DNA of 64,000 nt from Allomyces macrogynus ATCC 38327 (GCA_000151295.1 GG745328.1:1239585-1303584); one strand, 5' to 3'; positions 12,012-24,000 are shown, numbered from the stretch's first letter. Numbers and translations are program-made. Notes: a model not told the origin generated them from the letters alone.

Positions 12012-13125
12012 GTGCCTCGATTGTCGATATTATCGGTTGTTCATGTCGCCAGGATTCTGTACGGGGGACATTCACCAACAGCAACGATCGCGCATGCTCT
12101 TTTCCTGCAAGCTGACCCCAAGAACCTGCCGGACCGTTCAGACAACGCACCCTTGTCCAAGTTCACCTTGACTGGCGTTGCCACCTGCTCGGTCGCCGCG
12201 TCTGTCTTCCACCTGCGCCACTGGTTCCCGCTCCATCTCTCGCTCGTTGTAGCTGGCGCGCAAGTACAACGACTCGTCGTCTCGCACTGCGCGTTCACGT
12301 CGAGCAGCGAACTGCTTTTTGGCGGTGTGCTCCTCTACTATCTGCGCGGCATCGAGCGGCTCTACGGCACGCGCAAGTTTGCTGTGTTCGTGACCGTGAC
12401 CTCGACGCTCGCCACGCTGCTCAACGTCTCGATTCTCGTACTGCTGCGCGGCTTTGTCAACTGGGCCGCGCCAGGACCGTACGTTGATGCGTCGGCTGGC
12501 TGGTCATGGCGATACATGCCCGCGATGTTGACCTTTTCGCTCTAGATACGCGTGGATCTTTGCCAACCTCTTCATTTACCACGAGCGCGTCCCGGAAACC
12601 GACAAGTTTGAAATTCTCGGCATTCGATTCTCCCAAAAATCGTTTGTCTACTTGCTCGCCGTACAAGTGCGTTCTCCATCTTCCGTCCTCTCTAACGACC
12701 GATCACTCAGCTGATCGCGACTCTCCCTCCAGCTCCTCGCCGCTGACTGGTCCCACTCTTGGCTGCCGGCGCTCTCCGGCCTCGTCGCCGGCGCCGTCTG
12801 GGCGACTGACCTGTTCGGCATGCAATCGTGGCGTTTCCCGCGCGCCATCGAAAAATTCGCGACCCGTTACCTCGCACCCCTCCTGCAATCGCCGCTGCCG
12901 GAACGGTCGACCAACCCGGAGGTGCCGCGCCCGCCCGCACGGTCGACGGCTGCGAGCAGTGCGGCCACGACCATGGCGCCCAATGTGCCGGCCATGCCGG
13001 AACAGCCCGTGCACCAGGACAGTATTGAACTGTTGGTCGCGATGGGGTTCGACCGCGAACGTGCAACTACGGTGTTGCGGCGTGTGGGTGGGGACATGGA
13101 GCGTGCAGTGCAGGCGCTGCTGTAA
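12012..13125 (+). CDS. Dsc2/UBAC2-type rhomboid pseudoprotease with UBA domain
   Basis: Membrane subunit of a Golgi/ER ubiquitin-ligase complex (fungal Dsc2; animal UBAC2). Exons are 12012-12478, 12546-12666 and 12733-13125, about 326 residues. A rhomboid-like six-helix region begins at NAPLSKFTLTGVA and contains LLYYLRGIERLYGTRKFAVF, the conserved loop seen as F-x-R-x-x-E-R-x-x-G-S-R-K-F in UBAC2. No rhomboid catalytic GxSG motif is visible, consistent with a pseudoprotease. The C-terminal 40 residues are a UBA domain (SIELLVAMGFDRERATTVLR, GDMERAVQALL). Splices are secured by frame and homology from residue ~45 on. The initiator ATG is a guess because family N-termini start close to the APLSK motif. 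The 3' end converges on ADA2 with only 109 bp between stop codons. Confidence 0.85.
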
Positions 13126-13234
13126 GAGTCGTAGAGATGCAATGTAATGAACAGGAAATTGGTTGAATTCAATTGATGACTGTCTGATGCAGCGCGTGCA
13201 AGCAATAATGAAAATTCAACCGCCAACACGGCCG

Positions 13235-15331
13235 TCAAGTCGCTACGATACTCGGTCCATCATCCACATCCATCCTATCCGCGCACGGCGGCGGCACCGA
13301 CGCAGACGCAGACGCTGCCGGTGGTGGCCGCCCCGCAGCCCTCCCCTCGGCCTCCTCCCCGCCGCGCTCGCGCTTGCGTTTCCTCGACGACGCCGACTTG
13401 ATCCACCCCATTTCCACAAAGAAATTGAAGATCAGGCTCGTCTTGTTCACGTCGATCCTGACCAAGTCGCGCGCGCGACGGCGGCCCAAGTGGCCGGTAC
13501 TCACGTACTCGCCGAGTAGGGTATCCTTGATGTTCAAATAGGATTTCGGCAAAATGCGCAACGTGCTGCACAGCTCCTGCTCGCGGTCCGAGAGTAGGTG
13601 CAGGCCCTCGGCCGTTGACAGGTCAATGGGCTGCGCGGGTCGCCGGCCGACCGGGCGGTCCACATTGGGCGTGGCACCGTATGACAGGGACCGCGACGAG
13701 GATGCGGGCGCGCCATCGGTGGTTGCGGGAACGGCAGTGGCGGCCACGGGCACGGCGCGCGGGTACCGCGGAATGAATTGCGCGATCGGCGGCGGTGGTG
13801 GGAGGGCCGGTGGAGTCGGACGCGTAATGTTGTACCGCTTAGCGCGCTCCTTTTCGTAGTCTTGCGCCTCGTGGAACGTGCGCACGCCGTTGCGCCGGTA
13901 CTCTTGCAGCCGCTCGATCTTCTCCTTGAGCATCGCCTCGACTAGATGAACGAGTGGGTGGAGAAGGTCAGATCTTGTTGAGAGACGCAATGTGCCACGA
14001 GGGAACGAGTCGTACGTACTCTGCAGCCCCTCCATCAGGTCCATAAAGTCTTGCGCCGTCTGCATGCGCCCAAACACCTTCATCTGGTTGTAGAGCTCGC
14101 GCTCCTCCTTGGTCTTTTTGCGCTCCTGTGCGAGCATCTACTCTCGCACGACGCAACACGGACCCGTCAGCTTCTCTATCCGGCACCCGCTCCATCTGCC
14201 CATGACGCTGCCCGCATACCTTCTTATGCTCCTGCAGGTTGCGATCGAGAATCAGCTTCTTGCGTTCGTATTTGCGGTCGAGCTTGGCATTGTAAATGTC
14301 CATGATCGCCAGCTTGAACGCTAAATACCAAAATTGGAAAACATCAATCAACTGGTTCGTATTGTCGTCGGAGTAGAGCGCAAAGCCAGTCATACCCGTT
14401 TCTTCGGGCGTGTCGGTCTCCTCAAACGTGAGTTCCTTGACGCAAATCTCGTCGGGCTCGGTCGTGTTCTCGGCCTCAAACTCGCCACGGCCGGGCATAA
14501 AACCGGCAATTTCGTGGTTGCACGGCTGCGACGTGAGCGGTTTCGCCTTTTTGTTTTCGGGCACAGGCGTGGCTAAGTGGGGAAGTGAGGGCGTCAGGAG
14601 GAGCTGGTCATGGCGTCGTCGATGGATGGAAACGCGAGCGTACGTGGTGGGATCGGTGCCTGTCGCCTCCTCGGTGTTGACGGCGGCGAAAATGTGCGCG
14701 TCAGGTCCTGTGGAATCACAGCACGGCAGCCTTGTCAGCAATCCACCCATCACAAGGCGACCCACGGTCAATTAGGTCGCGCGCACGGCATGCGTACCGG
14801 CAATGGCCACTGCGGTGAATTCACAAACACCGAGTAATAATGCTCTTCCACATCGGCCATCGTTTTCGTCCCGACATGGTCGGCCACATCGGCCCAATTG
14901 CCCATGCCGTACTTTTCGAGCCCTTCCATCATCAAAATCTCCTCCTCAGCGCCCCAATTCTCGTCAAAGACCGGGAACGTGAGCGTGTCCATGACGCGGT
15001 AGGCGTGATCGTTCTTGTGCGTGGCCACTTCGACCCCCGCGGCAAAGCACTCGACACACAGATCAAAATCATCGCATTCGGCACAGGTGATGCGGCCAAT
15101 GTCGGACACGTCCTTACGGCACGCGTCGCAGTGGTACCGCACGCCCACATACTTGCGGTGCGTCACGGTCATGGTTGTCGATGGGTCCCGATTCGGTCGG
15201 GCGGAGCGGGAGGGGCGTTGCTCGAGGGTCGGTAGGAGTGCTCGAGATGAATGCAGCAAGTTGCGGACGGCGTCGTCGTCGTTGAGCTCGTCGTCGTCGA
15301 GGGTGTCAACGCCGATGGCCGTCCATGTCAT
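13235..15331 (-). CDS. ADA2: Ada2 transcriptional adaptor (ZZ, SANT, SWIRM)
   Basis: Adaptor of SAGA-type histone acetyltransferase complexes that supports Gcn5 activity. Exons are 15331-14798, 14707-14644, 14572-14220, 14137-14020 and 13941-13235, giving 591 residues. Domains: ZZ zinc finger (YHCDACRKDVSDIGRITCAE with CDDFDLCVECF), SANT/Myb (FDENWGAEEEILMMEGLEKY), the Ada2 central region (HEIAGFMPGRGEFE; MDIYNAKLDRKYERKKLILD) and a C-terminal SWIRM domain (CSTLRILPKSYLNIKDTLL). The order and motifs are diagnostic. A second in-frame ATG at 15172 gives MTVTHRKYVGVRYHCDAC and may be the real start, since Ada2 proteins usually begin close to the ZZ finger. The 64-nt exon 14707-14644 was inferred from phase agreement. 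Confidence 0.93.
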
Positions 15332-15438
15332 TCTATCTCACGTGCTGGCACTCCAGACACGTGCAAAAGAGGAAACCTAACCTAGCCTAACCTGATCTGG
15401 TGTGAGACCCTGAGCTCGTTTCGAAAAGTGAGGGAGAG

Positions 15439-16810
15439 TCACTTCACTGATTCCAGTTTGGTTCGAGACCGTTTCCTCCTGAAGGACGGCGAACTCAACG
15501 GCAACAGCACCGATATCCTCCTCTCCTCACCGTCCACCGTGTCTCGAGTCGGGTACGGCGAGCCCGACGCCGCCGTCGCACCCACCGCCTGGTGCGTGCG
15601 TGGCGGCGGCACGGGGGTCAAAACGCTGTCGGATGCCCCCGCGCCACCCAAATCGACCGTCACACGGCGCGACCTGCTGCTGCGTCCCGGCGTATACGCG
15701 CGCCCAGGAGTCAATTTCACGACCAACCGCGGGGTTGCCGGTTCCACACCTGGGAGCGGGTTCATGTCCTCGTCGTACTGCGGCACCGGCGGTGGCGGGT
15801 CGGCGACGGGAGGGGACGGCATGATGCGCTCAAGCGGGAGGAGCGAGTGGACCGGCGGATCGATGGGCGCCGGGCGGAACCGATGCGGGCGGTGGGCGCG
15901 CTTGCTGCGGATGGTGACGACGTTCGTGTACCGTGGGACAGCGTCGCCGATCGGGGTGAAGTCGGCGTCGTAGAGGGCCGTGCCGCAGGTGGATGCCGAC
16001 GTCGTCGTCACCGACAGAGTCGCATCCGCAGTCGTTTCGGCCCCTGCAGCTCCATCCGCGGGACTCTCGTCGCCTTCCCCCACCTCATCGCCATCACTCG
16101 ATACGTCCTGTTCGTCCGGTGCGAGTCCCGACAAGCTGCCAAACACGAGCGGGGCCGGGTCGACAGTGTCCCAGAGCTCGTGCGGGTCAATGAAGACGCG
16201 CTCGTTGAAATCAATCTCAGCGTCGTCTTCGAATTCGCGCGCGTACTTGGCAGCAATTGCATCGAACCACGATTGCACGCGGCCCCATGATTTCTTGCTG
16301 AGCGTGTGCAAGGTCGTGCCGAGCGGATCCGGGTCGTCATCGTCGCTAGCGGGCAGGTCGGGAAGGGGAGCGGGTGTGTAGGCCAGCCGCGGGCGCTTGG
16401 ATGAGGGCGCAGTCAGGTCGCGCAGACGGCCGCCGGCGGTGGTGGAGAGGGTCGCGGTTGCGGCAGCAGTCTAGGTGGGCGGACACGACGACGAGGCGGG
16501 GTCAGCGATGGTCGGGACAGGTGCGCACAAGAAGACGGACGTGGAGGGTGCCATTGTCGTCGTCGCTGTCGCTGCTGCTGCCGTTGCCTTCGTCGTCATT
16601 GTCGTCGCTTTCGTCGTCGCTTTCGTCGTCATTCTCGGAGGCCCTTTTGCCATTGACGAGTGTTCTGGATGGCGTGGGCCCGGGCCCGAAAGCATGCGGT
16701 GGAGGTGGAGGTGGAGGTGATGCAGGTGCAGGTGCAGGTGCAGGTGCAGGTGTTGGTGAGGCAGGCGTCGGAGCCGACGCGAGGCGGTTGGAATGTCTTG
16801 TTGCGACCAT
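15439..16810 (-). CDS. acidic low-complexity protein of unknown function
   Basis: Two exons (16810-16529 and 16470-15439) encode 437 residues. The N-terminus MVATRHSNRLASAP is followed by Pro/Ala repeats (PAPAPAPAP), a basic patch (NGKRASEN) and a Ser/Asp acidic stretch (EDDESDD type). The best-conserved-looking part is HTLSKKSWGRVQSWFDAIAA followed by EIDFNERVFIDPHELWD at residues ~140-190. The rest is Pro/Ser/Thr-rich with several SPxx/TPxx sites. The mix suggests a nuclear protein, but this is inference and I do not recognise a family. The splice is in phase 0 on both sides (GTGCGC donor, CACCTAG acceptor). Confidence 0.65.
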
Positions 16811-17280
16811 GGCGCCGCGAGGACCGGTGGAGAACGAAGTGTCGCCGGTCGCAGCGCTTTGCAGGTTGGGTTCGTCGTCGTCGTCTGTCCTGTGGTTCGC
16901 GCTCGTCGTTGAATTTGGTTTGCGGCCTGCCAAAACAAACGACGACGGCGACGACGAGCTGCGTGTGAGACGAGACGTGGGAGGCAAGGCTGGCGTGGTC
17001 GCGGCGTGGGTCCACATCACCGAGTTTCCACGTTGTCGCGCTGCGCCACTTCGCTTGCTGCCGCCCAGCTCGCCAACGCCACCGCGGCTATCACGACCGC
17101 CACGACCAAACACAACCCCGTCCGCCATTCTGACAGCAGCGGCACAAGCTGCTGCATCCAGCGCGTTCGGAGCAAGAGACGTGCCGCAGCCTGCTGCAAG
17201 TACCCGCACCACGCTCTCCACGCCGCCCGACGACAGCAACATCATCTGCAACCCCGCCGCGCCCGGCGCCAGCCCCCACC
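16811..17280. other. divergent promoter region
   Basis: 470 bp between two divergently transcribed genes. Frames here on both strands are shadows or short Thr/Ala-rich peptides. No further gene is supported. Confidence 0.5.
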
Positions 17281-20200
17281 ATGACCCAAGCCGACTCGCC
17301 GGCCTCGGCACCCATTGCGCCCGTCCCGACCACGCCGCTCCCGCCCCTACCCCCACTGCCGCCCGTGCCCGAGGATGAGCCCGTCTCGGCCATTGCGCCC
17401 GACTCGGCGAGCATCCGGTCGGCCCCCTCGCCGCGCCCGCCCAAGGCCGACCTTGTAGGCGACAACCACAAGTCAAAGAAAATGAAGCGCATCTCGACCT
17501 TCGACCTGCTGCGCAACCCGCCGCCAGAACTTGCCGCGTCCGACCTTCTCGAGCGGTTCCCCGCCATGCGCGACCGTCCCGCCATCATGCGCATGCTGAC
17601 CATGTCGGCATCGGCCGCGAAGCGTAAATCCGTCATGGACTTGCCCGCGAACCTCGTCAACGAGCGCAAGGGCTTTTTCGAGGGTGAGATTGGCAAGGAA
17701 CTGCAATCGCTCGAACAGTCGAAAGAATGGTTCGACTTGCAAAAGTACGTCGAGTCGTACTTTGGGATTTCGCTCGTCGCTGCCGGCGCGCCCGCGGTCC
17801 CGCCGATTCCGGGCGCGGCTGGTGGGCCGCCCAAGGGCGGATTGCCGCCTCTGCCGCCGATGCCCGCGGGGTACGCTAGCATGCCGACGTCCCCGAGCTC
17901 GTCGACACCGTCGCGCCCGCGCACGCCGCCTGCGGGCAGTTTACGGTCACGCACGCCCCCACCGCTGTCGCGGACGCCACCGCCGCGTCCGTCGACGCCG
18001 CAGGGGAAGCACGGCGTGAATGGCGCGCTGTTACGGTGCCAGGCGCTCGTGCCGGACGTCTTGGCGGTGTGGACGACGCCGTCGAATATCACGGAAATTC
18101 TCACGGCGACAGCACCGCTGCACGAGTTTCTGTTTCATTTTAAGACGACGGGTGTCGACAAGAACGTGGACGAGATCAAGGGGTTGTTGGATACGATCGA
18201 GGAAAAGGCCGGGGATAGTGTCAGCGATGTGGACCCGGCGACGCTCGACGAGTGGGCCAAGCAGATTCGCACGTTTATGGCAGACATGGGTGAGTTCTTG
18301 ACGTCACATATCGACTCGGTGCGGTTCGAGTGGGCAACCAAGCAGTCGACCAAGATTCGGACCGAACTGTTCGACCAGACGGTGCGCCACCTGCGGTCCG
18401 CGCAGTTGCTCAAGACGACGACCGACCCAATCGATTCGCTCGCGTCGGGTGGGGTTCTGTGCCTGTTTTTCAACGATATCGTCACGCACTACCGCGCGCG
18501 GCTCGAGTCGTTGGGCGTGCCACCGGGCGATATGCTGACCAAGGTCGACAAGCTCGAGCCGGTCGACGGCGACTCGTTGATGGACGCGGCGCTCAACTGG
18601 ACGCGGTTGATCAGTGCGTGCAAGACGTTCCTCGACTTGGACCTGTACGAGTGGGACATCAACTACTTTAGCACGTCCAAGGACCCAGTTGCGATCCAAA
18701 TCACGACCATTCTCATGGGGTTCCGGTACAGCCAGCTCGTCATGGCGAGTGTCGTCTCGACCGACGACATGGAGTCACTCGTCGAGTACTACCAGGTGGA
18801 GCGGCGCCTCCCGCACGATTTCACGTCGGTCCTGCGCAGTTTTCGGTCCCCGTTACCGCCCAAGGGCGACCTAGTCTATCTCAACATGGCCAAGACGCTC
18901 GTGGCCCTCCCAGGCCACCCAGCACCGACGTTGGTCCAGGTCTGCGCAATGCCCAAGCAAACGATCATGGCCATCAAGAACCAGTCGCGGCTCGTGCGCG
19001 TCGCCGACGTTAAGGGAACCAAGGCAATCTGGTACCTGCATCGTTACCAGCGCCTGTTGCAGCTGTGCCGCGCCGAGTCCACGGCGCCGGTGCCGGCGCC
19101 GCGGTTCTTGCCGCCAAAGTCGGTGGAAATGGAGGGCTTGCATTTGCCGCAACTGCGCGTCAGCGACGTGCCGCTCGATTGGATGCCGTTGGTCCCGACG
19201 TTGCACTTTATGTTTGATCCGGCGATCACGGCGCCCGCGCGCCCGCTACACCAGTACTTGCTGCAAGAGTGTGTTTTCCGGAAGCTCGAGGCAAGTTCCA
19301 CGTCGCGGATCGACCGGCCACGGGCCTACGAGACGAACAAGTTGCTGCTGCGATTGCTCAAGCATGTGACCGAGGCGCTCGTGTATCTGCACGAGGAGTG
19401 CGCGTTTGCGCATGGGAATGTGACCGTCGACCATGTCATGGTGTTCCCTGTCGTGTCCGCTGACGCGAAGGTGACCAAGCCCAGCAGCAGCGGGACCAGT
19501 TCCACGGCGCCGACGTCGCCGGCCACTCCACCGCCGCTGTGCGAAACGGCCGAGGCCCGCGTTCTGCTGCCGAGCCTGACCCTTCCGCCACCGGCCACTT
19601 ATTCCCCGACGCAGGCGTCCGAGTACGACTCGACGCTCGCCGACGACATCAAGCAGCTCGGCATGCTCGTCGATGACGTGCTCGACCGGTTCTGGTACCT
19701 GCGCCCGATCGTGCAGCCGCTCGCGCCCGATACGCCCGAAACCCCGCCCGAACTGCCCGCGCGGCCCGACTTTTCTGGTGCGGACGTGCGCGCATCGACG
19801 GCGTCGCACTCGTCGGCTGGGTCTAGTTCCGTGCAGACGGGCAATTCGGACCGCGGCGGGTTGCGCCCGCCGTTGACGCCCACGAGCAGTGACAGCGGCG
19901 GCGCGCTGACACCGACCAGTGGCGGAACGCCCAGCAAGAAGCGGCGCAGTAAGCGGCCGATCACGATTCATCTCGCGCCGTCGATTCACCCGCCGTGGTC
20001 GCCTCTGTATAACGAGGCGGCGACGACGGTGATTCAGCGGCCGGTCACGCCCGAGCCCGCCGGTGGTGGGGTGGGGAACGGAGAGGAGGTGCCGCCGGTG
20101 CCGGTGATTGATGGGGCGAAAGTGGCCGCGGCGGGTGGGACGGCCGCGACGCTGGCGGTGCCGCCACTCCCAGCGGCACCGGCACCAGGCGGGGTGGGCG

Positions 20201-20325
20201 AGTTTACGGAGCAGGACCGCGCGATGACGGAGCAGTACACGCAGCTGCGCGCGCTGACGCGGCGGATGCGCGATAAGAACGAGACGAACCGGCCGGTGGT
20301 GCGCGAGGTGTACGAGCATTTTTAA
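17281..20325 (+). CDS. large intronless protein with degenerate kinase-like C-terminus
   Basis: Single exon of 1014 residues with no intron, unusual in this intron-rich neighbourhood. Residues 1-70 are Pro/Ala-rich. Residues ~60-160 form a helical module (KRISTFDLLRNPPPELAASD, LQSLEQSKEWFDLQKYVESY). A Pro/Ser/Thr-rich linker with TPP repeats follows. Residues ~245-600 are globular and helical. From ~640 the sequence resembles a protein kinase with lost catalytic residues: LLKHVTEALVYLHEECAFAH then GNVTVDHVMV where HRDxxxxN is expected, then LADDIKQLGMLVDDVL in the place of the DVWSFG segment, and LRALTRRMRDKNETNRPVVR matching the terminal Arg-containing helix. A ~150-residue Ser/Pro-rich insert splits the last part. 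I infer a pseudokinase or scaffold. The N-terminal part matches no family I recognise. Confidence 0.75.
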   Translation: MTQADSPASAPIAPVPTTPLPPLPPLPPVPEDEPVSAIAPDSASIRSAPSPRPPKADLVGDNHKSKKMKRISTFDLLRNPPPELAASDLLERFPAMRDRPAIMRMLTMSASAAKRKSVMDLPANLVNERKGFFEGEIGKELQSLEQSKEWFDLQKYVESYFGISLVAAGAPAVPPIPGAAGGPPKGGLPPLPPMPAGYASMPTSPSSSTPSRPRTPPAGSLRSRTPPPLSRTPPPRPSTPQGKHGVNGALLRCQALVPDVLAVWTTPSNITEILTATAPLHEFLFHFKTTGVDKNVDEIKGLLDTIEEKAGDSVSDVDPATLDEWAKQIRTFMADMGEFLTSHIDSVRFEWATKQSTKIRTELFDQTVRHLRSAQLLKTTTDPIDSLASGGVLCLFFNDIVTHYRARLESLGVPPGDMLTKVDKLEPVDGDSLMDAALNWTRLISACKTFLDLDLYEWDINYFSTSKDPVAIQITTILMGFRYSQLVMASVVSTDDMESLVEYYQVERRLPHDFTSVLRSFRSPLPPKGDLVYLNMAKTLVALPGHPAPTLVQVCAMPKQTIMAIKNQSRLVRVADVKGTKAIWYLHRYQRLLQLCRAESTAPVPAPRFLPPKSVEMEGLHLPQLRVSDVPLDWMPLVPTLHFMFDPAITAPARPLHQYLLQECVFRKLEASSTSRIDRPRAYETNKLLLRLLKHVTEALVYLHEECAFAHGNVTVDHVMVFPVVSADAKVTKPSSSGTSSTAPTSPATPPPLCETAEARVLLPSLTLPPPATYSPTQASEYDSTLADDIKQLGMLVDDVLDRFWYLRPIVQPLAPDTPETPPELPARPDFSGADVRASTASHSSAGSSSVQTGNSDRGGLRPPLTPTSSDSGGALTPTSGGTPSKKRRSKRPITIHLAPSIHPPWSPLYNEAATTVIQRPVTPEPAGGGVGNGEEVPPVPVIDGAKVAAAGGTAATLAVPPLPAAPAPGGVGEFTEQDRAMTEQYTQLRALTRRMRDKNETNRPVVREVYEHF

Positions 20326-21060
20326 TGGGGCGTGAGGGCGCGTGTCATTGTGTCCGTACGCGATAAAATATTCCCTTTGCCGTGCGCCATGCACAGTGTC
20401 ACACAGTGGTGAGCGGTGAGCAGGGGGCAGCCGCGGCGCTGAGTGAGTCGACCGCTTGCACGCGTGCGGTGAAGCAGCCGGCGCTCAACACGTGCCCCTG
20501 CTGGGCCGAGCCCAAGGCGTCCTTTGCTCTGCTTCCTCGGATGGGTTTCGACCGCCGCGGTCCGCGCTCCTCCTCCACCACCACCAAGGCGTCGTCCCGG
20601 ACGCTGCCTGCCTGCCGCACGCTCACCCAGGACGTGAGACGGACGCGCCCGTCGAGGACATTGATCCCCGCGTGGATTGCCCTGCTTGGCGCGCAAGGAT
20701 CGACCAACAAGCGTCGCGTTTCGCTTGCGACTTCCGCGCCACGGCGTCACTGCAACTGCCTGTCTCGTTCCTGCCCTCTGTCGTGACCGCGGCCACTTCG
20801 CTTGCACCCGCCGCCCTGCTCCACCACGTCGGTTCGACCGCCTGCACGCATGCCGCGCGCCGCCGGCCGAGTGCGCGACCGGCCCGCGTTGCTCGGGGCC
20901 GTACCCGCGCACGCCGGCCTCGCCCGCTGCCACGGCCTCCTCCACCACCAACGGCACCGCCAGCTCTCGGTCGACCTCGACCAGCCCGCGCTCCGAACGC
21001 GCCAAGTCGCCCGCTCGCCGCGACGACAACGGTGCTGCTGCTGCCGTAGCCGCTGCTAAC
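20326..21060. other. intergenic upstream of the giant deubiquitinase
   Basis: About 735 bp. All six frames contain Arg/Ala-rich open stretches, none with a recognisable motif. It may hold the 5' UTR of the USP gene. Confidence 0.45.
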
Positions 21061-24000
21061 ATGGCGCGGTGCGCGTTTGTCCCTTCCGCTGCGCCGCCGG
21101 CCGCGTTGGCCGCCATCGCTCTGCCATCACGCGCGCTGATCACCTCGCTCACCCGCGCTCGGCACCAATGCATGCTTTTCCCCCCCCATTCTCTCGTCTC
21201 TAGCACCCGCGCCCACCACGCTCAGCCTGATCCCGAAGACGACGACACCGACGCTGATCCTGCCAACGAAGCCGGTCTGCTGTCCGACGCGGCCTGGTCA
21301 AATGCGCGCGCCAACGTGGCGACTGCTGGGCGGTCCGATATGTCGGCGGCCGCGGCTCTGGCCGCGGCTGCCGCGCGCGCGCACGCACCCGCCGCACGGA
21401 CCCCAACTTCGTCGAGCGCCATGGACGTGGACGACCCTGATCGACTACGAAGACGACGACTTTGAATCCGACGACCAGTTGCTCGCGACCGACGCGACCC
21501 ACCCAACGATAGTGCTGCCACGCTCGCGTGCACCGTCACCGCAGCCAAAAGTCGCGGTCGCGGCTGCCGCTGCTGCCGTCAACCGTCGGCACGCGCCTTA
21601 CCCTGAAATGGTGTCCACGCTCGTCACGTCGTCGGACGACGACGATGACGATTTCGACAGTATGCACGATGATCTCGATTTTTCGCCGCCGCTGCACGAC
21701 GACGACGACGAGATTGCCATTTTAGGGCCGCGCAAACCGGCCAGGCCGAGTGCAGACGAGGTCATGCGCAATCATTTCCAGCAAGGGTGCATCAACCTCG
21801 AGCAGCGCCAGTTTGCCAGCTGCCGCGACTCGCTGCCGTGGCTCGCGGATAACACGGAGCGGCTGATCTACCACGACCCGGCGAGCCCGCTGGCCGAGTG
21901 GGTTGTACGGAACGCGTTGCCGAGAATGTGTCTCGCGATCCTGGCCAATGCGTACGTGTGTCATTCGCCCCTGATGCTGCCGGACCGGATCGAGACGCGG
22001 GTGTGGAACTGATTCATTGGCGACGGCTCCATCTTGTAGCGAGCTCGGTGCTGCACCGCAGACGGCGCATCAGGTCGCGCGACTGTTAACGGCCGTGGTC
22101 AATGCCTTTATGCAGCTGGACGCCGATCGGCTGGCCCAATTCGACAAGCTCGCTCAAGTCTTGCGGTTCGTGCTCTCGACGGACCTGCAACCAATCTTCT
22201 CCACCAACCCAAGTGTAATGATCGTCCTATTCCTGCGCACGAGTCATCGACGCGACTGATGTGGCCCGACTAACCGCGCCAGGCCCCCTTCCCCGCTTTT
22301 TTTTCTCTAGATGAAAGGACGGCTTATCCAGCACTTTTTCAATAACCAGGGCCCGGAAAAGCTGTTCGAGTGCGCGGCGCAGCCCAACGTGTCGCTCGAA
22401 CAGCTCAGCTGGGCTTTGCAGGCGCTTGCGGGGCTCGGCGACCAGGCCTTTGTCACGACTGCACCGCGCGACGCGGTCGAGGCCGTCTTGCAGACCAAGG
22501 CCAACCTCTTCCAGCTGTTTTTTGACGTGGTGCAGAGCCGGCTCGCGGCGCTCTCTGAGGCCGACACGCGCAACGTGGCACCGAACACGATTTTTGGCCT
22601 GCTCGAGGCGCTGCTGAAGCTCGACCAGGTCGTCGCACACCGCAACGCGCGCACGCTCTGCCTCGCCCTGCTCAAGTGCCCCGCACTCGACCGGCGACTG
22701 CTTGGGATCACGCTGCTGCGCAAATTGGCCGAGTTGATCCGGCAAGCGCCCGAGCATGCCGCCGAACACCACCATTGGCTGCAGGACGAGAACGTGCTCG
22801 ATCTCGTCTTTGCCGGGGAGCCGCATCCAGAAATCGTCGCGCGCGCCGGGGACGTGCTCGTCGAGTTGGCGCGCGACGATGGGCTCAGTGACGGCCAGAT
22901 TGACACATTTTGGCAGTTGGCGACGCGTGCGCAGACAACGCCGATCGATGCGTTGCTCGACCGCACGATTCGGAATATGCGCCCGGCGAAACTGGACCCC
23001 CTCGCGCGACACGCACTCGCGGTCCCGACGGCCGATTGGACCGAACCCGTCTGCGTGATTGCCCGGTCATTGCTCGAGCGTGTCATTGTATTGCCGCGGT
23101 GCGATGACGTGTTTGCGTTCGAGTCGCCCGAGTGGGCATACGCGCTCTTGTCGGCCGTGATTGCCGGAATCCAGAACGAGGACGGCGGGTTCCCGCCCGC
23201 TCTCGTTGTCGTCATGGCGCAGTGGCTCGCGGGACTCGTGCCGGATATGGACGAGGACTTCGCGCAGCAGTATTTCCCGGCCATGTTCCATGACGCAAGT
23301 CAAGCGCTCGTGAACCATGTGCGCGTCCTGCCGAGTATGATTTTGTTGCACGGGTTGCTCGATTCGGTCGGGGCGTTGCCGCCAGCGTGGGTCGCGGTCG
23401 CGGATCTGGACGAGTTGGCGGCACGGCTCGATGCCGACTTGCAGGTGTTTGCATGCACGCCCGCCACGGACGAGGCCGAGGCCAAGCTCGAGTTCCGCAC
23501 GCGGATCTCCGTCTGGCAAATGTTGCGCGACCCGGACCGCGCAAGGGAGCCGGCATCTGCGCAGGACGTGCTCGCGCTCTGGAGCGCGTATTTTGGTGCG
23601 CCCAACGAGGCGCCGTTCCTGGCGTGGCTTCATGCCGTGCTCGCGCGCGATGAGGACAGGCAACCTGGTGGGGCTGTCCCGCGGCACTTGAGGGCCACGG
23701 CGAGTATCGAAGTTTGGCGCGCCGCGCGCGACGTCGACCCGGCCAACGTCACGGTCCCGCTCCTGCAAGTGCTGTACCGGATCTGGAACCTCGGGAACGA
23801 GGACGGCGGCATGGCGGTATCCGAAATGGCTGAGCACGCTGGCCAGTTGCCAGATTCGGTTCTGTTTCTCGTGCCCGTCTTGATTGAAACAAGCGACAAC
23901 CAGGTGGCCAAGGTGGCCGCGCAGCACCTCGTCGATCAACTGATTGTCTACTGGCGGACCGAGTCCGCGCACCTGGTCGTGGCGCGACTCGTCCCCGAAA

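Noticed and set aside
20322..21206. 294-residue minus-strand frame upstream of the USP gene
   Set aside because: Ala/Arg/Gly-rich, no motif, and it overlaps the likely first exon and intron of the USP gene on the other strand.
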